64,000 bases of DNA from an uncultured Lachnospiraceae bacterium (GTDB taxonomy: Bacteria > Bacillota > Clostridia > Lachnospirales > Lachnospiraceae), in contig CALAEX010000129.1 of assembly GCA_937891165.1 (NCBI GenBank), positions 72,303-136,302 on the forward strand, given 5' to 3'. The notes under the pieces were generated by a model. The model was not told where the DNA came from and did not search any database. It saw nothing but the letters and a program-made list of their open reading frames with translations. The position numbers and the translations under genes are program-made. Every line of letters starts with the position of its first letter. The first letter of the stretch is position 1. Shown here piece after piece: positions 9,689-18,395 of this stretch.

Positions 9689-10537
9689 TTATTTTTTACA
9701 TACACAAGCAAGGTCTAAATTAACATCCTTCTTGTAATTACACCCACCTAAAATATTTTGGATATTCATATCCATAGTTGTATAGGCAGATATGTATTTT
9801 TTAATACATTTATTTTCAGCTTCATTCACTTTCACCAATGCTTCCGGGAAAATGTTATTAGAGCTCAAATCGATACCTATTGCTTTCGCGATATCTGAAC
9901 CTGCTGAACGCATAATTACTGCTCTTGCTACTGAAGTTAACAAATCTTTAATCGCAGTATAAAGTTCTTCACTTTCATCTGCTATAAAATATGCTACTAC
10001 ACAAACCTGCATACCTACAGCAAACCAACTGTCGAAATGGGTTTTGTCAGCTTCCATATATACTGGAACGATAATTTCCGCATTACATTTAATGATATTT
10101 TCTTTTGTTTTGGAATCATGAGTAATTCTAAATACTGCTCCAAAGATACCCATAGTGTTCTTATTTTCAATATGATTCTTATAAGCATTCTGAATAGAAA
10201 ATTCTACTTTGCCGGCAGTCATATTGAAATTAGAAATAGATTTTTCATTTTGTACCGCTTCAGAAACCTGTTCTACTGTTTTATATGGAATATCGATACT
10301 ATAATAAGTATCATCAGTCCCAATTGTTTCAGCTGAATTTCTCAATACACACCACTGTTTTTTCTTTGCATCATATTTTCCTACAGATACTGTATTAACA
10401 GTCTGTCTTTCAAGCTCTTCCAATGCGTTTGGATTTGTATCCAAATCCACAATATTATTATTGATATCTGCATTCACCAAGCTTTCAAGTGCCTTTGTAG
10501 TTGCTGTGTTTTCTTCCTTTGTTTTCTTTCCAAACAT
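9689..10537 (-). CDS. Unrecognised 282-aa protein
   Basis: 282 residues. The N-terminal ~55 residues are polar and probably disordered; the remainder looks like a folded alpha/beta domain, with a Cys pair at the C-terminus (CVCKK) and CNYKK nearby. AGAGAGGACAAACG precedes the ATG. It is in a leftward run with 10574-11293 and 9453-9671. No motif allows a function to be named; a virion protein is possible but unsupported. Confidence 0.72.
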   Translation of the reverse strand: MFGKKTKEENTATTKALESLVNADINNNIVDLDTNPNALEELERQTVNTVSVGKYDAKKKQWCVLRNSAETIGTDDTYYSIDIPYKTVEQVSEAVQNEKSISNFNMTAGKVEFSIQNAYKNHIENKNTMGIFGAVFRITHDSKTKENIIKCNAEIIVPVYMEADKTHFDSWFAVGMQVCVVAYFIADESEELYTAIKDLLTSVARAVIMRSAGSDIAKAIGIDLSSNNIFPEALVKVNEAENKCIKKYISAYTTMDMNIQNILGGCNYKKDVNLDLACVCKK

Positions 10538-10573
10538 ATCGTTTGTCCTCTCTTTCTTTTGTGGTATTTTTCT

Positions 10574-11293
10574 TTATAAAATATCAGACAAATAGTCTGT
10601 TATTTCATCTGGTTTCACGATGTCAATAACATCATTTCTGGATTTATATACCAGATAGTTATCGATACATGGTTCTTCTGGTTCCACCTTTGCATCTTTT
10701 AAAATAATGATACAGTCCATACCAAGCAGTTCAATCCATGTTTGCCATACTGGTGTAGATGTTTTCGTTGCATTATTTAATGCCTGGAATAGATTACTAA
10801 ACTGATATGTTTTTGTAATCTTTTTTCTGTATCTTGTTGTCGGAACTTTCTTAATCAAGAATATCATCTTGATTAATCTCTTTAAGAAGTCATCCGTCTC
10901 TTCAATTACAGGTGTATATATTGCCGATGAACTTGCTTGTGGTGCAGCCGCGACATCTTTTTGAAAATCCATATCTTCTGTTGTTGCATTGCATAACATC
11001 GCAAATCGATTTTCCATTACTTCCGTTACTGGAATCAAATTACCATTTATATCCGCAAATGCAAAGAATGATTTTTCATCTTTATCATAATAGATAAATG
11101 GCATTTTCTCCTTTACTGCTTTTGGAAGCTTCTTTTTATAAATATACACATTATCTTCAAAGATATATGCACTTCCCTCTTTCAATTCTGCGATTTCAAA
11201 ATCATTTATATACCCTAAAATATTGATAACATTATGGTTTCGGGTATAATAGTGAATAGGAAATTTCATATTTCCAAGTTCCGGTCTCTCCAT
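10574..11293 (-). CDS. Unrecognised 239-aa protein
   Basis: 239 residues starting MERPELGNMKFPIHYYTRNH. Two parts: a beta-rich N-terminal ~95 residues and a C-terminal helical domain, separated by an Ala/Pro/Ser linker (AAAPQASSSA). A TATTAT element at 11325-11330 is about 32 nt before the start, with GGAGAC as ribosome binding site, so this gene probably begins its own transcript. Not recognised. Confidence 0.72.
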   Translation of the reverse strand: MERPELGNMKFPIHYYTRNHNVINILGYINDFEIAELKEGSAYIFEDNVYIYKKKLPKAVKEKMPFIYYDKDEKSFFAFADINGNLIPVTEVMENRFAMLCNATTEDMDFQKDVAAAPQASSSAIYTPVIEETDDFLKRLIKMIFLIKKVPTTRYRKKITKTYQFSNLFQALNNATKTSTPVWQTWIELLGMDCIIILKDAKVEPEEPCIDNYLVYKSRNDVIDIVKPDEITDYLSDIL

Positions 11294-11347
11294 ATTCAGT
11301 TGTCTCCTTTCTCATTCTAAATAAATAATATATCTTTATTTACACAA

Positions 11348-12067
11348 TCAGAGTTTTTGATTGAGTGGAATATTCATTTCATTGAGAAAGTTTTCTGGTA
11401 TCTGCAATAATGCGATACCTAGTTGAGTCGCTTGAATCATCAGGTCGGTAATGTTTATCGTATCCAATGTATGGATAAAACCATCAAGTTCATCAACTGT
11501 CATCTCAGCCACAACTTGCAGCTGCTGATTTATAATTCTTACCCCTTCGTAAATTGAAAATTCATTTTGTTTCCCATAGATAGGTTCTCGTATGAGACAA
11601 TGATGAATATCAAATAAAATCCCTTTAAGAGGAATTGCCTGTGCATGTTTTTTAGCAATCGCTTCATCAATACACAAATTATTATTCATGAGATAAAATA
11701 AATCTTTATCCATTAAACTATTCCTCATGAATATCAATGTCTGTTTAAGTGCATTTATATGCACTGGGGCAAGATATATCGTTTTATTTGGTTCAAATTT
11801 TCCATCAAACGATTTTAAATTAAATGGGAAGTCTATTTGTGGAGATGATGATAAATAGATATTACCATCCCCTATTTGATTCACACTCATTCTAGATGGT
11901 GAATTGATCTTCCCATATTTTGCATTTTTAATTAAAGTATCCGTAGAATGTGTAAATCGTATTCTTAATTTCAATGACACATTCTTTGGTACAGTGGTAT
12001 ATTCAATCAATACCTTATCAGGTTTATTCCGAAACGGATTCTTTACCTGATTGGTGTTTAACATCAT
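11348..12067 (-). CDS. Unrecognised ~239-aa protein
   Basis: The open frame extends to 12088, but ATG at 12067 has GGTGA 5 nt upstream and reduces overlap with the preceding gene to 44 nt. About 239 residues, mixed alpha/beta, without signal peptide or membrane segment. The overlap with 12024-12419 suggests translational coupling. No motif recognised. Confidence 0.65.
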   Translation of the reverse strand: MMLNTNQVKNPFRNKPDKVLIEYTTVPKNVSLKLRIRFTHSTDTLIKNAKYGKINSPSRMSVNQIGDGNIYLSSSPQIDFPFNLKSFDGKFEPNKTIYLAPVHINALKQTLIFMRNSLMDKDLFYLMNNNLCIDEAIAKKHAQAIPLKGILFDIHHCLIREPIYGKQNEFSIYEGVRIINQQLQVVAEMTVDELDGFIHTLDTINITDLMIQATQLGIALLQIPENFLNEMNIPLNQKL

Positions 12068-12419
12068 CGGATTCACCGATACCACCACTTTCTTTCATGT
12101 AAATTGCTCGTAAATTTGCATCACAAGCAGATAATAATTTTCTACATTCGTCATAATTACCTTTTTGATACGCGTCATTTGCCAATACCAAATAAGACAT
12201 TTCTAGTGTCTCACGTTCTTTCACAATAGACTTTATTTCTAATCTATCATTAAGTGACGACATAATAGAATCTGTGATTCTTGCTATACAAGAAGCTGTA
12301 GAAAATAGAATAACAAATGTTGCAAATGCAACTATTAATACGAACTGATTCATATCTTTCATAGTAGCATTTGCTGTTATTAAGAACTTTCCAAGTTCTT
12401 CAAATAATACAGTAAACAT
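12024..12419 (-). CDS. Single-span membrane protein
   Basis: 131 residues. One transmembrane helix at about 25-48 (FVLIVAFATFVILFSTASCI) precedes a soluble, charged, helical domain of ~80 residues that could be cytoplasmic. AAGGATG precedes the start. It overlaps the next gene. Not recognised. Confidence 0.7.
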   Translation of the reverse strand: MFTVLFEELGKFLITANATMKDMNQFVLIVAFATFVILFSTASCIARITDSIMSSLNDRLEIKSIVKERETLEMSYLVLANDAYQKGNYDECRKLLSACDANLRAIYMKESGGIGESDDVKHQSGKESVSE

Positions 12420-12474
12420 TAGTGTTTAACATCCTTTCTCAATTATTATTCGTATGTAAAATCAATCATACGAA

Positions 12475-12768
12475 TTAATGATGATCTACAATTCTTTCAC
12501 CATTTTTCAATGTGGTGTAATAAGAATCATATGGAATTTTATGATTTTCCAAAAGTCTTCTAAGAGAAACTCTAGTTCTCATAGAAATATTCATTTCCAA
12601 TTTCACTTCAACCTCTGGAAATTCTAAAAGTTTTCTCGAGATGAATTCTGCTTCATCATCTGTGATGTCCATCGTATTTGTACAAATTCTAATAGGGTCG
12701 TCATCACCTACTACCATAATTACATCAGGACTTTTCAATTCTTTGAGTTTGATATCAACTATCATCAT
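12475..12768 (-). CDS. Unrecognised 97-aa protein
   Basis: 97 residues, acidic, alpha/beta, with the stretch VVGDDDPIRICT. AGGAGGAATGAAAA gives a strong start. A TATTAT element (12832-12837) overlaps the terminator of the upstream gene and likely starts this transcript. No family recognised. Confidence 0.68.
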   Translation of the reverse strand: MMIVDIKLKELKSPDVIMVVGDDDPIRICTNTMDITDDEAEFISRKLLEFPEVEVKLEMNISMRTRVSLRRLLENHKIPYDSYYTTLKNGERIVDHH

Positions 12769-12791
12769 TTTTCATTCCTCCTAAAAATAAA

Positions 12792-12837
12792 ATTTACTTA
12801 GATATAATTCTTTCAAACCATATCTAAGTAAATAATA
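12792..12837 (-). terminator. Terminator hairpin overlapping a promoter
   Basis: 13-bp stem ATTTACTTAGATA (12792-12804 with 12821-12833), 16-nt loop, then TTTTATTTTT on the - strand: the terminator of the 366-aa gene. The TATTAT element of the next gene (12837-12832) overlaps the upstream arm, so a transcript starting ~7 nt later would lack the full stem. Confidence 0.75.
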
Positions 12838-12860
12838 TATCTATTCAATTCAAACCTGTT

Positions 12861-13961
12861 TTACACTATAAAAGTCTCAATACTTCCTTCTACTACAGTA
12901 TTAGTATTAGAATGGTATTGTAGTTCTTTACGAAGATTTTCTAAAAAGTACATAGAAGAACTATTATACACAACGACATTGGTATTCTCTATTTGTCCAT
13001 CTTTATCTTTTAATACATCTATCAGTGGAGACATTATTTTTGTAACATCATTAAAACGGAATGAAACCATATCCTCACTGGTATTGAAAGTGTTTATGAT
13101 CAATGATACTGCATCTAGCGAAAGATGAATATAAACAGTTCTTTGTTTCAATAAATCAGATTTACCAGGTTCAACAACTTTTACATCGTAGTTTAATTTA
13201 CGTAGTATATATTCTAATAAATATATAAAATCGAAATCTGAAGAACTACTAGATATCGACATAATTCCTCTTACTAAATCAATATGTCCACCAGCAGAAA
13301 CCTTTGATATAATAAAATCAATCAATATCTTTATTTTCCGGAATATGTTCGTGTTTATAGATAGCACTAAATCATCGTGTTTCTCATATACTGGATACGA
13401 CATATAACCGTCACAATAATAGATATCTGTTCCATTGTTATAAATTGTAATGTAATCATATTTTGCATCTTCAGAAGGGATTGGATATATTATATTTTTA
13501 GGTGTTTTGGATTCATTGCATTTATTTGTTGGTATATTCAAAATATCTGTCTTAATCTTATTAGCAATAATTTTGGATTCACGTTCGATTCTTTCAGCAG
13601 TTTCACCGACAAATCGCGTATATTTCATCACAGCATTTTCATTATATCCATCTATGATGGCGGAAGCGAAGCTATGAAAGTATTCATTTACAGATTTATC
13701 TATAGTTATATTAATAACACAATGATTCTCTATAAACTCACTCATGTTAGTTACCAATAAAGAAAATAACTTATCTATTGCTGCACAAAGATGTAGTCTT
13801 CTATGATACTGAATTCTCTCCGGAGAGAATGAAGTATTTATGTGATTGAACACTTGATAATGTATGGCATTTATATTCATAACACAATCCTTGTCAATAT
13901 ACCCCTCCATACAAATAGAACCTTCTTTATCTTTTAAAATAGTTACATTAATATCGTTCAT
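12861..13961 (-). CDS. Unrecognised 366-aa protein
   Basis: 366 residues, mixed alpha/beta, with a Ser-rich patch (MSISSSSSDFDF) near residue 245. No signal peptide, membrane segment or catalytic motif stands out. It follows the interrupted RNA polymerase gene, separated by a strong terminator, and ends at its own terminator. The start has only a moderate ribosome binding site (AGAAAGGATG). Function unknown. Confidence 0.72.
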   Translation of the reverse strand: MNDINVTILKDKEGSICMEGYIDKDCVMNINAIHYQVFNHINTSFSPERIQYHRRLHLCAAIDKLFSLLVTNMSEFIENHCVINITIDKSVNEYFHSFASAIIDGYNENAVMKYTRFVGETAERIERESKIIANKIKTDILNIPTNKCNESKTPKNIIYPIPSEDAKYDYITIYNNGTDIYYCDGYMSYPVYEKHDDLVLSINTNIFRKIKILIDFIISKVSAGGHIDLVRGIMSISSSSSDFDFIYLLEYILRKLNYDVKVVEPGKSDLLKQRTVYIHLSLDAVSLIINTFNTSEDMVSFRFNDVTKIMSPLIDVLKDKDGQIENTNVVVYNSSSMYFLENLRKELQYHSNTNTVVEGSIETFIV

Positions 13962-13989
13962 TTGAATTCATCCTTTCTAAATAAAAATA

Positions 13990-14017
13990 GTGTAGTGACT
14001 AGAAATAGTCACTACAC
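13990..14017 (-). terminator. Terminator after RNA polymerase beta-N gene
   Basis: Perfect 12-bp stem GTGTAGTGACTA with a 4-nt loop, followed on the - strand by TATTTTTATTT. Ends the five-exon RNA polymerase transcript. Confidence 0.88.
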
Positions 14018-14026
14018 CAATTAAGT

Positions 14027-17000
14027 TTATTTTTCTTCTTCAACAGTAAGAGTGCCATCTTCTACAACACCGATTTCATGTTCGGCAATCATATCTGGTT
14101 CTCTTTCAAAAATTACAGCGGGTTTATCCCTGTCAACACTAAAGACTCTGATGTCTTCATCTAAGAATCTTTCAATGTTATTCATAATAGCATAATACTC
14201 ATCTTCATTTTCAAATTCGATTTCTAATACAGTTTCCTTCTCATTTCGTAAAACTCTATTAATATCTTTAACAAAGTCTACTAAGAAAGAATCTGGTTCA
14301 CCATCAGTATTAAAATATAAACCGTCAATTTTACTAAACGGTGAAAGGATACCAGCAAATCCTAATAACTACCTTATGTCACCATAAGGATTAGACTATA
14401 TCTTCAATAATTATTCTGTTACCGAATAACTACTGCTACCTGTTTCGGATTTCTCCTACTCTACTCACTTCTTCATATAAGTATTTCTCTTACACTATGT
14501 TTTCGATAGTCGTTGAACGTTGCTTAATGCCTTCGCTGCTGATTGTCTAATTAAAGATGTTCCAGCAATTAAAGTAGTTTAATGCACGCCTGGATTTTAA
14601 CGTGCCTGGGTCTGAATTACCACAAGTTAATAAATCAAATTGTCCAATAAAGCTCGGGTGTACCATTTTTTGTTATCTCTATATTTCTATAGAAGTTCAG
14701 ACTATATCTTTATCTTTTACAGATACCTACCGTTTCGGATTTCTCCTACTCTACTCCCTTCTTTCTGGTTTCGATAGTCGTTGAACCTTTATACCTCACA
14801 ATATCTTTTAATATAATATCTTATAGCTCTTTGAGACCTATCATTATTCTCTAATCCCAGTTGTAATATTATTTCTTTATTACTTTTACCAGAATTGTGA
14901 AGATCGATGATGGTTGGTTTTAGAATTTCGAAATCTTTTGGATGTTCTTGTTTTATATTGGATAAATCATATTGACTGGATATATGTTTCCAATATTTAC
15001 CAGTATAAACATCATTTATTGTATGTCTTGGGATATTTGTAATACTTACAACCTCATTTACTGTATATCTTCCAGTTTCAAGAAGTTCGCATACATATCT
15101 AATATCTTCACTAGAATATACATTTTGTCCATGATTCTCTCCTTTAGCGACATTATTATGTAATCCAGTTTGATATGCATGAATAGTATTTTCTTGCGGA
15201 GTACTCCATTCAAGATTAGTTACTTCATTATCATATTTTTTACCATTTTTGTGATTTACTTGAACTTTATGTTCTGGATCATCATTAATTATGAATGCTA
15301 GTGCAACTAATCTATGTACACCTAATACATATTTTTTAGCTTTGTGTGATAAACATACTTGATTATAACCATACCTGTCTTCAATTTGTGCTAAAATTGC
15401 ATTATCTCTTTCAACATTACGTATTCTCCCTAAATTTGATACTTGGTATTTTGTTTTCTCGTTCCGAATATAGATAAATCTCCATTCTTCTTCATAACCA
15501 ATAAATAAAATTTCATTTGGTTTATTACTCATATTTTCACCTCCTTTACTATAAATATAATATATAATCATACTATAAGAATTATATTGTGATAATATAC
15601 TTGGCTGCTGATTGTCTAATTAAAGAGTTCCCAGCAATTAGATAGGTTTTTAATTCTATATCACTATAGAATTGAGGCATACATTTTACCTCTGTACCTT
15701 GCTGAAATATTATTACTATTTTTCCTTCCTAAGGAATGTGGCGAGACATTCATATGGATTCGTCAAATCCATACAGTTCATATAGAACTTCCCTATATTT
15801 CTATAGGATACTAGACTATATCTTCATCTATATACTTCATTATAAAATATATAGAGCCTACCATTTTGAACTTACTTAAGTCCTACTCTACTCAGTTCTA
15901 TATAGATTATTCATCTATATACCATTTCGATAGTCGTTGAACTTCTAAATAACGATTATTAAATATTATAATGTACCGAAATATGTTTCCAATGTGTCTT
16001 TTTTCTTATATGTTTCATCAAATTATTTATTCGACTTCTTGTTATTTCTGTATTATATGTCATCATATTATCAAAAAGAATTTCGTAAATAGCTTTAGCT
16101 TTATATCCCTTTTCCATAAGATAACAAATAGCTCTAACATCATCTTCTGTAAAAATGCTATTAGATCTATTTTCTCCTATATGTACAGTAACAAGATTAT
16201 TATCAAAAGCATGTTGCATATTTTCAGACATAGTTACCCATTCTAAATTACCATAATAATTATTTTCAGGGTTACCATCTTTATGATTCACTTGAGAATC
16301 CTTTTCAGGAGGATTTCCCAAAAATGCTAATGCAACCAATCGATGAACCGATACTTTAAAATATGTATCTTTATTAAAGTATAAAGATACCCTTTTCCAA
16401 TGTTGACCTTTTCGATTCTTTTTATTAGAATCAAATATTGGTATAATTTTATTATTATGAGTTGTATCTCGAACACGTCCGAATGAGCTTACCTCATATT
16501 TATTATTTATATTATGACGTCCTTTATCCAAAATAACAGTACGCCATTCTTCTTCAAAATTATCAACATCCAATATTAACTCTAAAATCTTTATTACCTC
16601 CTATCATTTATTCAATAATCGATATTTATTTAGCTGCTGATTGTCTAGTTAAAGAGTTCCCAGCAATTAGATAGGTTTTTCCAATACATTACTGTATTTC
16701 GGGGCGACACAACCACCCTTTGATGTCCATTTGAATCTGTTGAAGAAACTCATGTCATTAATGCATTCATTAAATCGTAATACTCCACTCACATGCATCT
16801 TTTGTATAAGAATTGTCCCAGGGAACTTAAAACAATCAATGATATTTTCAAGTGTTACCTTAGCACCCATGTTAATAATACGATTTAATCTTGTACTAAA
16901 TTCTTGAGTCAAAAGTGATGCGATATACTCATTACATCTAAGTCTCTTGTTTTCAAGACTTAAGTTATCTTTCATTCGAAGTTCATTGAATTCCATCATA

Positions 17001-18237
17001 GCCCAACGAATGATAGCGTAAACATCTTTCTTATGGTAATCATTTACTTTCAAAATCTTTCTTGTAGTTTCATCCAGCATACGATTGAAAGATGTTAAAG
17101 TATCCATACCTTTTTCATAAGTATTGGATGGTGTTAATTTCTTAATAAATGGCTCTCTGTTTTCAATCTGGGATAAGTCAAATCTATTAGTTAAGATTTC
17201 AAGTAACCCTGCTACACAAGCCTGTACATATTGCCATTTATCAAACATCTCCTTGTTTACTTCTAATAAGCATTTAGAAGATACCTGAAAATAAAGATAT
17301 CCTTCTCTTTTTTCTGCAGTATGTGGTAATAAATGAATTAAGGAATCTACTTTCAAATAGATAAGTCCATATTCAATACCAAAGTTAGCTGCGATGAAAA
17401 GCATAATATCCGTTTCTCTATGGAACACAAAAGTTCTAAAGAGCGGCATGATATGGATATTACCTTCTGTATCTTCATGTGAACAAGGAACACGTTTAAT
17501 TACGATAGGCATCAGTGATTTAATGACACATGATGTCAATGTGGTATAAGTTGATTTTTCTAAAAGCTGGTAAATAAGATAATCAATTATGTTAATCTAT
17601 GTATTCCTACATAGTTCAGACTATATCATTACTACATATCTCTTTATAAGATATATAGCACTCCCCATTTCAGTTTCCCTACTCTACTTGGTTCTATATA
17701 GATTACTCATCTATATATCCTTTCGATAGTCGTTGAACGTTCTCTAAAAGAGCTTCGCTGCTGATTGTCTAATTAAAGATGTCCCAGCAATTAAAGGAGT
17801 TTTACAACCGCATTATCGATTCACGGTTTTCCATTGATAAACATGTATCCTCTTTCATCCATGAGAGGAACAAGCATATCTTTATGGATTACTTTTTCTC
17901 TTATTCTATCCAAACCAGTTTTTGGATCCTTCTCTTTAATACTAATGAGAAGATGTACGGTAAGAAGTCCTGCACGGTCATCATTAATCATCTTATAATC
18001 ATACTGATACTTCTTTGGTACATTTTTATTACGTTTGAACACGTGTTTGTTAATGTCAATGGTGCTTTCACGAGTATTAAAATCGTAACCTAAGAACTTT
18101 ATGTACTTTACAACCTCAAGTGATTTCCATGAGTCTACCACATACTCTACCAAATCACCATCTGCTGCTTTTGTCATAAGGTCCATATTAAGATTTTCCT
18201 CGTAATCCATGACATAATCGCTTAAACAATTAAGCAT
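14027..18237 (-). CDS. RNA polymerase beta subunit, N-terminal half (five exons, four group I introns)
   Basis: Reconstructed coding sequence on the - strand: 18237-17823, 17583-16712, about 15750 (or 15741)-15688, 14663-14600, 14355-14027; roughly 577-580 residues. Junctions were set by P1 pairing and reading frame. Spliced sequence shows beta features: MFINGKPYYLIYQLLEKS (protrusion, like FINGTERVIVSQLHRS), RLRCNEYIASLLTQEF (like RRVRSVGELLQNQF), a lobe/fork segment ending FKWTSKGG, then RYRGVHPSFIGQFDLL (like VRDVHPTHYGRICP) and GNSDPGTSGILSP (like ETPEGPNIGLINS). It stops shortly after this motif, as do the separate beta N-terminal subunits of phiKZ-type phages. Start ATG at 18237 has AAGGAG upstream and a TATTAT element at 18271-18276. 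It is a different protein from the full-length beta at 397-5479. Confidence 0.85.
14356..14599 (-). ncRNA. Group I intron 4 of beta-N gene (no ORF)
   Basis: 244 nt. 5' splice after T at 14600: exon GCACGU pairs with guide GCGUGC (terminal U-G). Core: AATTGCTGGAACATC, AGACAATCAGCAGC, GTTCAACGACTATCG, GAAGATATAGTCT. 3' splice after G at 14356; exon CUGG can pair with CCAG before the guide (P10). Joining gives GGC ACG TCT, i.e. DPGTSG, in the conserved beta motif. Confidence 0.9.
14664..15687 (-). ncRNA. Group I intron 3 of beta-N gene, with HNH endonuclease
   Basis: 1024 nt. 5' splice after GGT (15688): exon GAGGU pairs with GCCUC. A P2 hairpin with GTGA tetraloop (AATTCTATA stem) precedes the core AATTGCTGGGAACTC...AGACAATCAGCAGC; GTTCAACGACTATCG and GATATAGTCT follow the ORF. 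3' splice after G at 14664; exon GUACA pairs with UGUAU upstream of the guide (P10). Splicing gives RYRG-VHPSFIG. Carries the HNH gene at 14789-15532. Confidence 0.9.
14789..15532 (-). CDS. HNH homing endonuclease of intron 3 (NUMOD4 + HNH)
   Basis: 247 residues from the ATG at 15532, chosen for the AAAGGAGGTG ribosome binding site; the upstream ATG at 15571 lacks one. Domains: NUMOD4-type N-terminus (EEWRFI, then YQVSNLGRIRN), an HNH nuclease core (VHRLVALAF, QVNHKNGKKYDN, NLEWSTPQEN, HAY) and a C-terminal helix-turn-helix-like DNA-recognition part (VNEVVSITNIPRHTINDVYT, then YWKHIS). It should cut intron-less alleles of the polymerase gene and drive homing. A TATTAT element at 15557-15562 suggests its own promoter inside the intron. 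Confidence 0.92.
   Translation of the reverse strand: MSNKPNEILFIGYEEEWRFIYIRNEKTKYQVSNLGRIRNVERDNAILAQIEDRYGYNQVCLSHKAKKYVLGVHRLVALAFIINDDPEHKVQVNHKNGKKYDNEVTNLEWSTPQENTIHAYQTGLHNNVAKGENHGQNVYSSEDIRYVCELLETGRYTVNEVVSITNIPRHTINDVYTGKYWKHISSQYDLSNIKQEHPKDFEILKPTIIDLHNSGKSNKEIILQLGLENNDRSQRAIRYYIKRYCEV
15742..16711 (-). ncRNA. Group I intron 2 of beta-N gene, with HNH endonuclease
   Basis: About 960-970 nt. 5' splice after GGT GGT at 16712: exon GGGUGGU pairs over 7 positions with guide GUCGCCC, with terminal U-G. A P2 hairpin AATACA-GTAA-TGTATT follows, then the core AATTGCTGGGAACTC and AGACAATCAGCAGC; GTTCAACGACTATCG and GAAGATATAGTCT lie after the ORF. The 3' splice site is not settled: reading frame allows G at 15751 or at 15742, while the best P10 pairing points to another site that breaks the frame. 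Confidence 0.85.
15959..16573 (-). CDS. HNH homing endonuclease of intron 2 (NUMOD4 + HNH)
   Basis: At least 204 residues. NUMOD4-like start (EEEWRTVI, KYEVSSFGRVRD), HNH core (VHRLVALAFLG, QVNHKDGNPENN, NLEWVTMSEN, HAFDN) and a C-terminal segment with NSIFTEDDVRAI and WKHISVHY. Related to, but clearly diverged from, the endonuclease of intron 3. The start is odd: the TTG at 16573 has no close ribosome binding site, whereas AGGAGG lies 8 nt before an in-frame ATT at 16588, so initiation at AUU is possible. Confidence 0.88.
   Translation of the reverse strand: MDVDNFEEEWRTVILDKGRHNINNKYEVSSFGRVRDTTHNNKIIPIFDSNKKNRKGQHWKRVSLYFNKDTYFKVSVHRLVALAFLGNPPEKDSQVNHKDGNPENNYYGNLEWVTMSENMQHAFDNNLVTVHIGENRSNSIFTEDDVRAICYLMEKGYKAKAIYEILFDNMMTYNTEITRSRINNLMKHIRKKTHWKHISVHYNI
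17584..17822 (-). ncRNA. Group I intron 1 of beta-N gene (no ORF)
   Basis: 239 nt. Exon AACCGU pairs with guide GCGGUU (U-G at the 5' splice after 17823). Core AATTGCTGGGACATC, AGACAATCAGCAGC, GTTCAACGACTATCG, TGATATAGTCTG. 3' splice after G at 17584, and exon AUUAUC pairs with GAUAAU just before the guide, a 6-bp P10. Joins CCG T with AT TAT to read GKPYYLIYQLL. Confidence 0.93.
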
Positions 18238-18342
18238 TTTAATAATCTCCTTTCCATTATACTCATATAAATAATACATCATTCTGATAGAAAAATCAAA
18301 AAATAATGAAGTATTTTTTATGAATATTTTAGACATAAAATA

Positions 18343-18382
18343 GAGATTCAATCTCATAGATTTCTCTACAAGATCGAATCTC
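18343..18382 (-). terminator. Intrinsic terminator
   Basis: 12-bp stem with one G-T pair (GAGATTCGATCT / AGATTGAATCTC on the - strand), followed by TATTTTATG, after the 238-aa gene and before the RNA polymerase beta-N promoter. Confidence 0.75.
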
Positions 18383-18395
18383 AATATTTTACATA

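Noticed and set aside
14602..14784. Small + strand open frame over the intron 3/intron 4 area
   Set aside because: It lies opposite exon 4 and intron core sequence and lacks a ribosome binding site.
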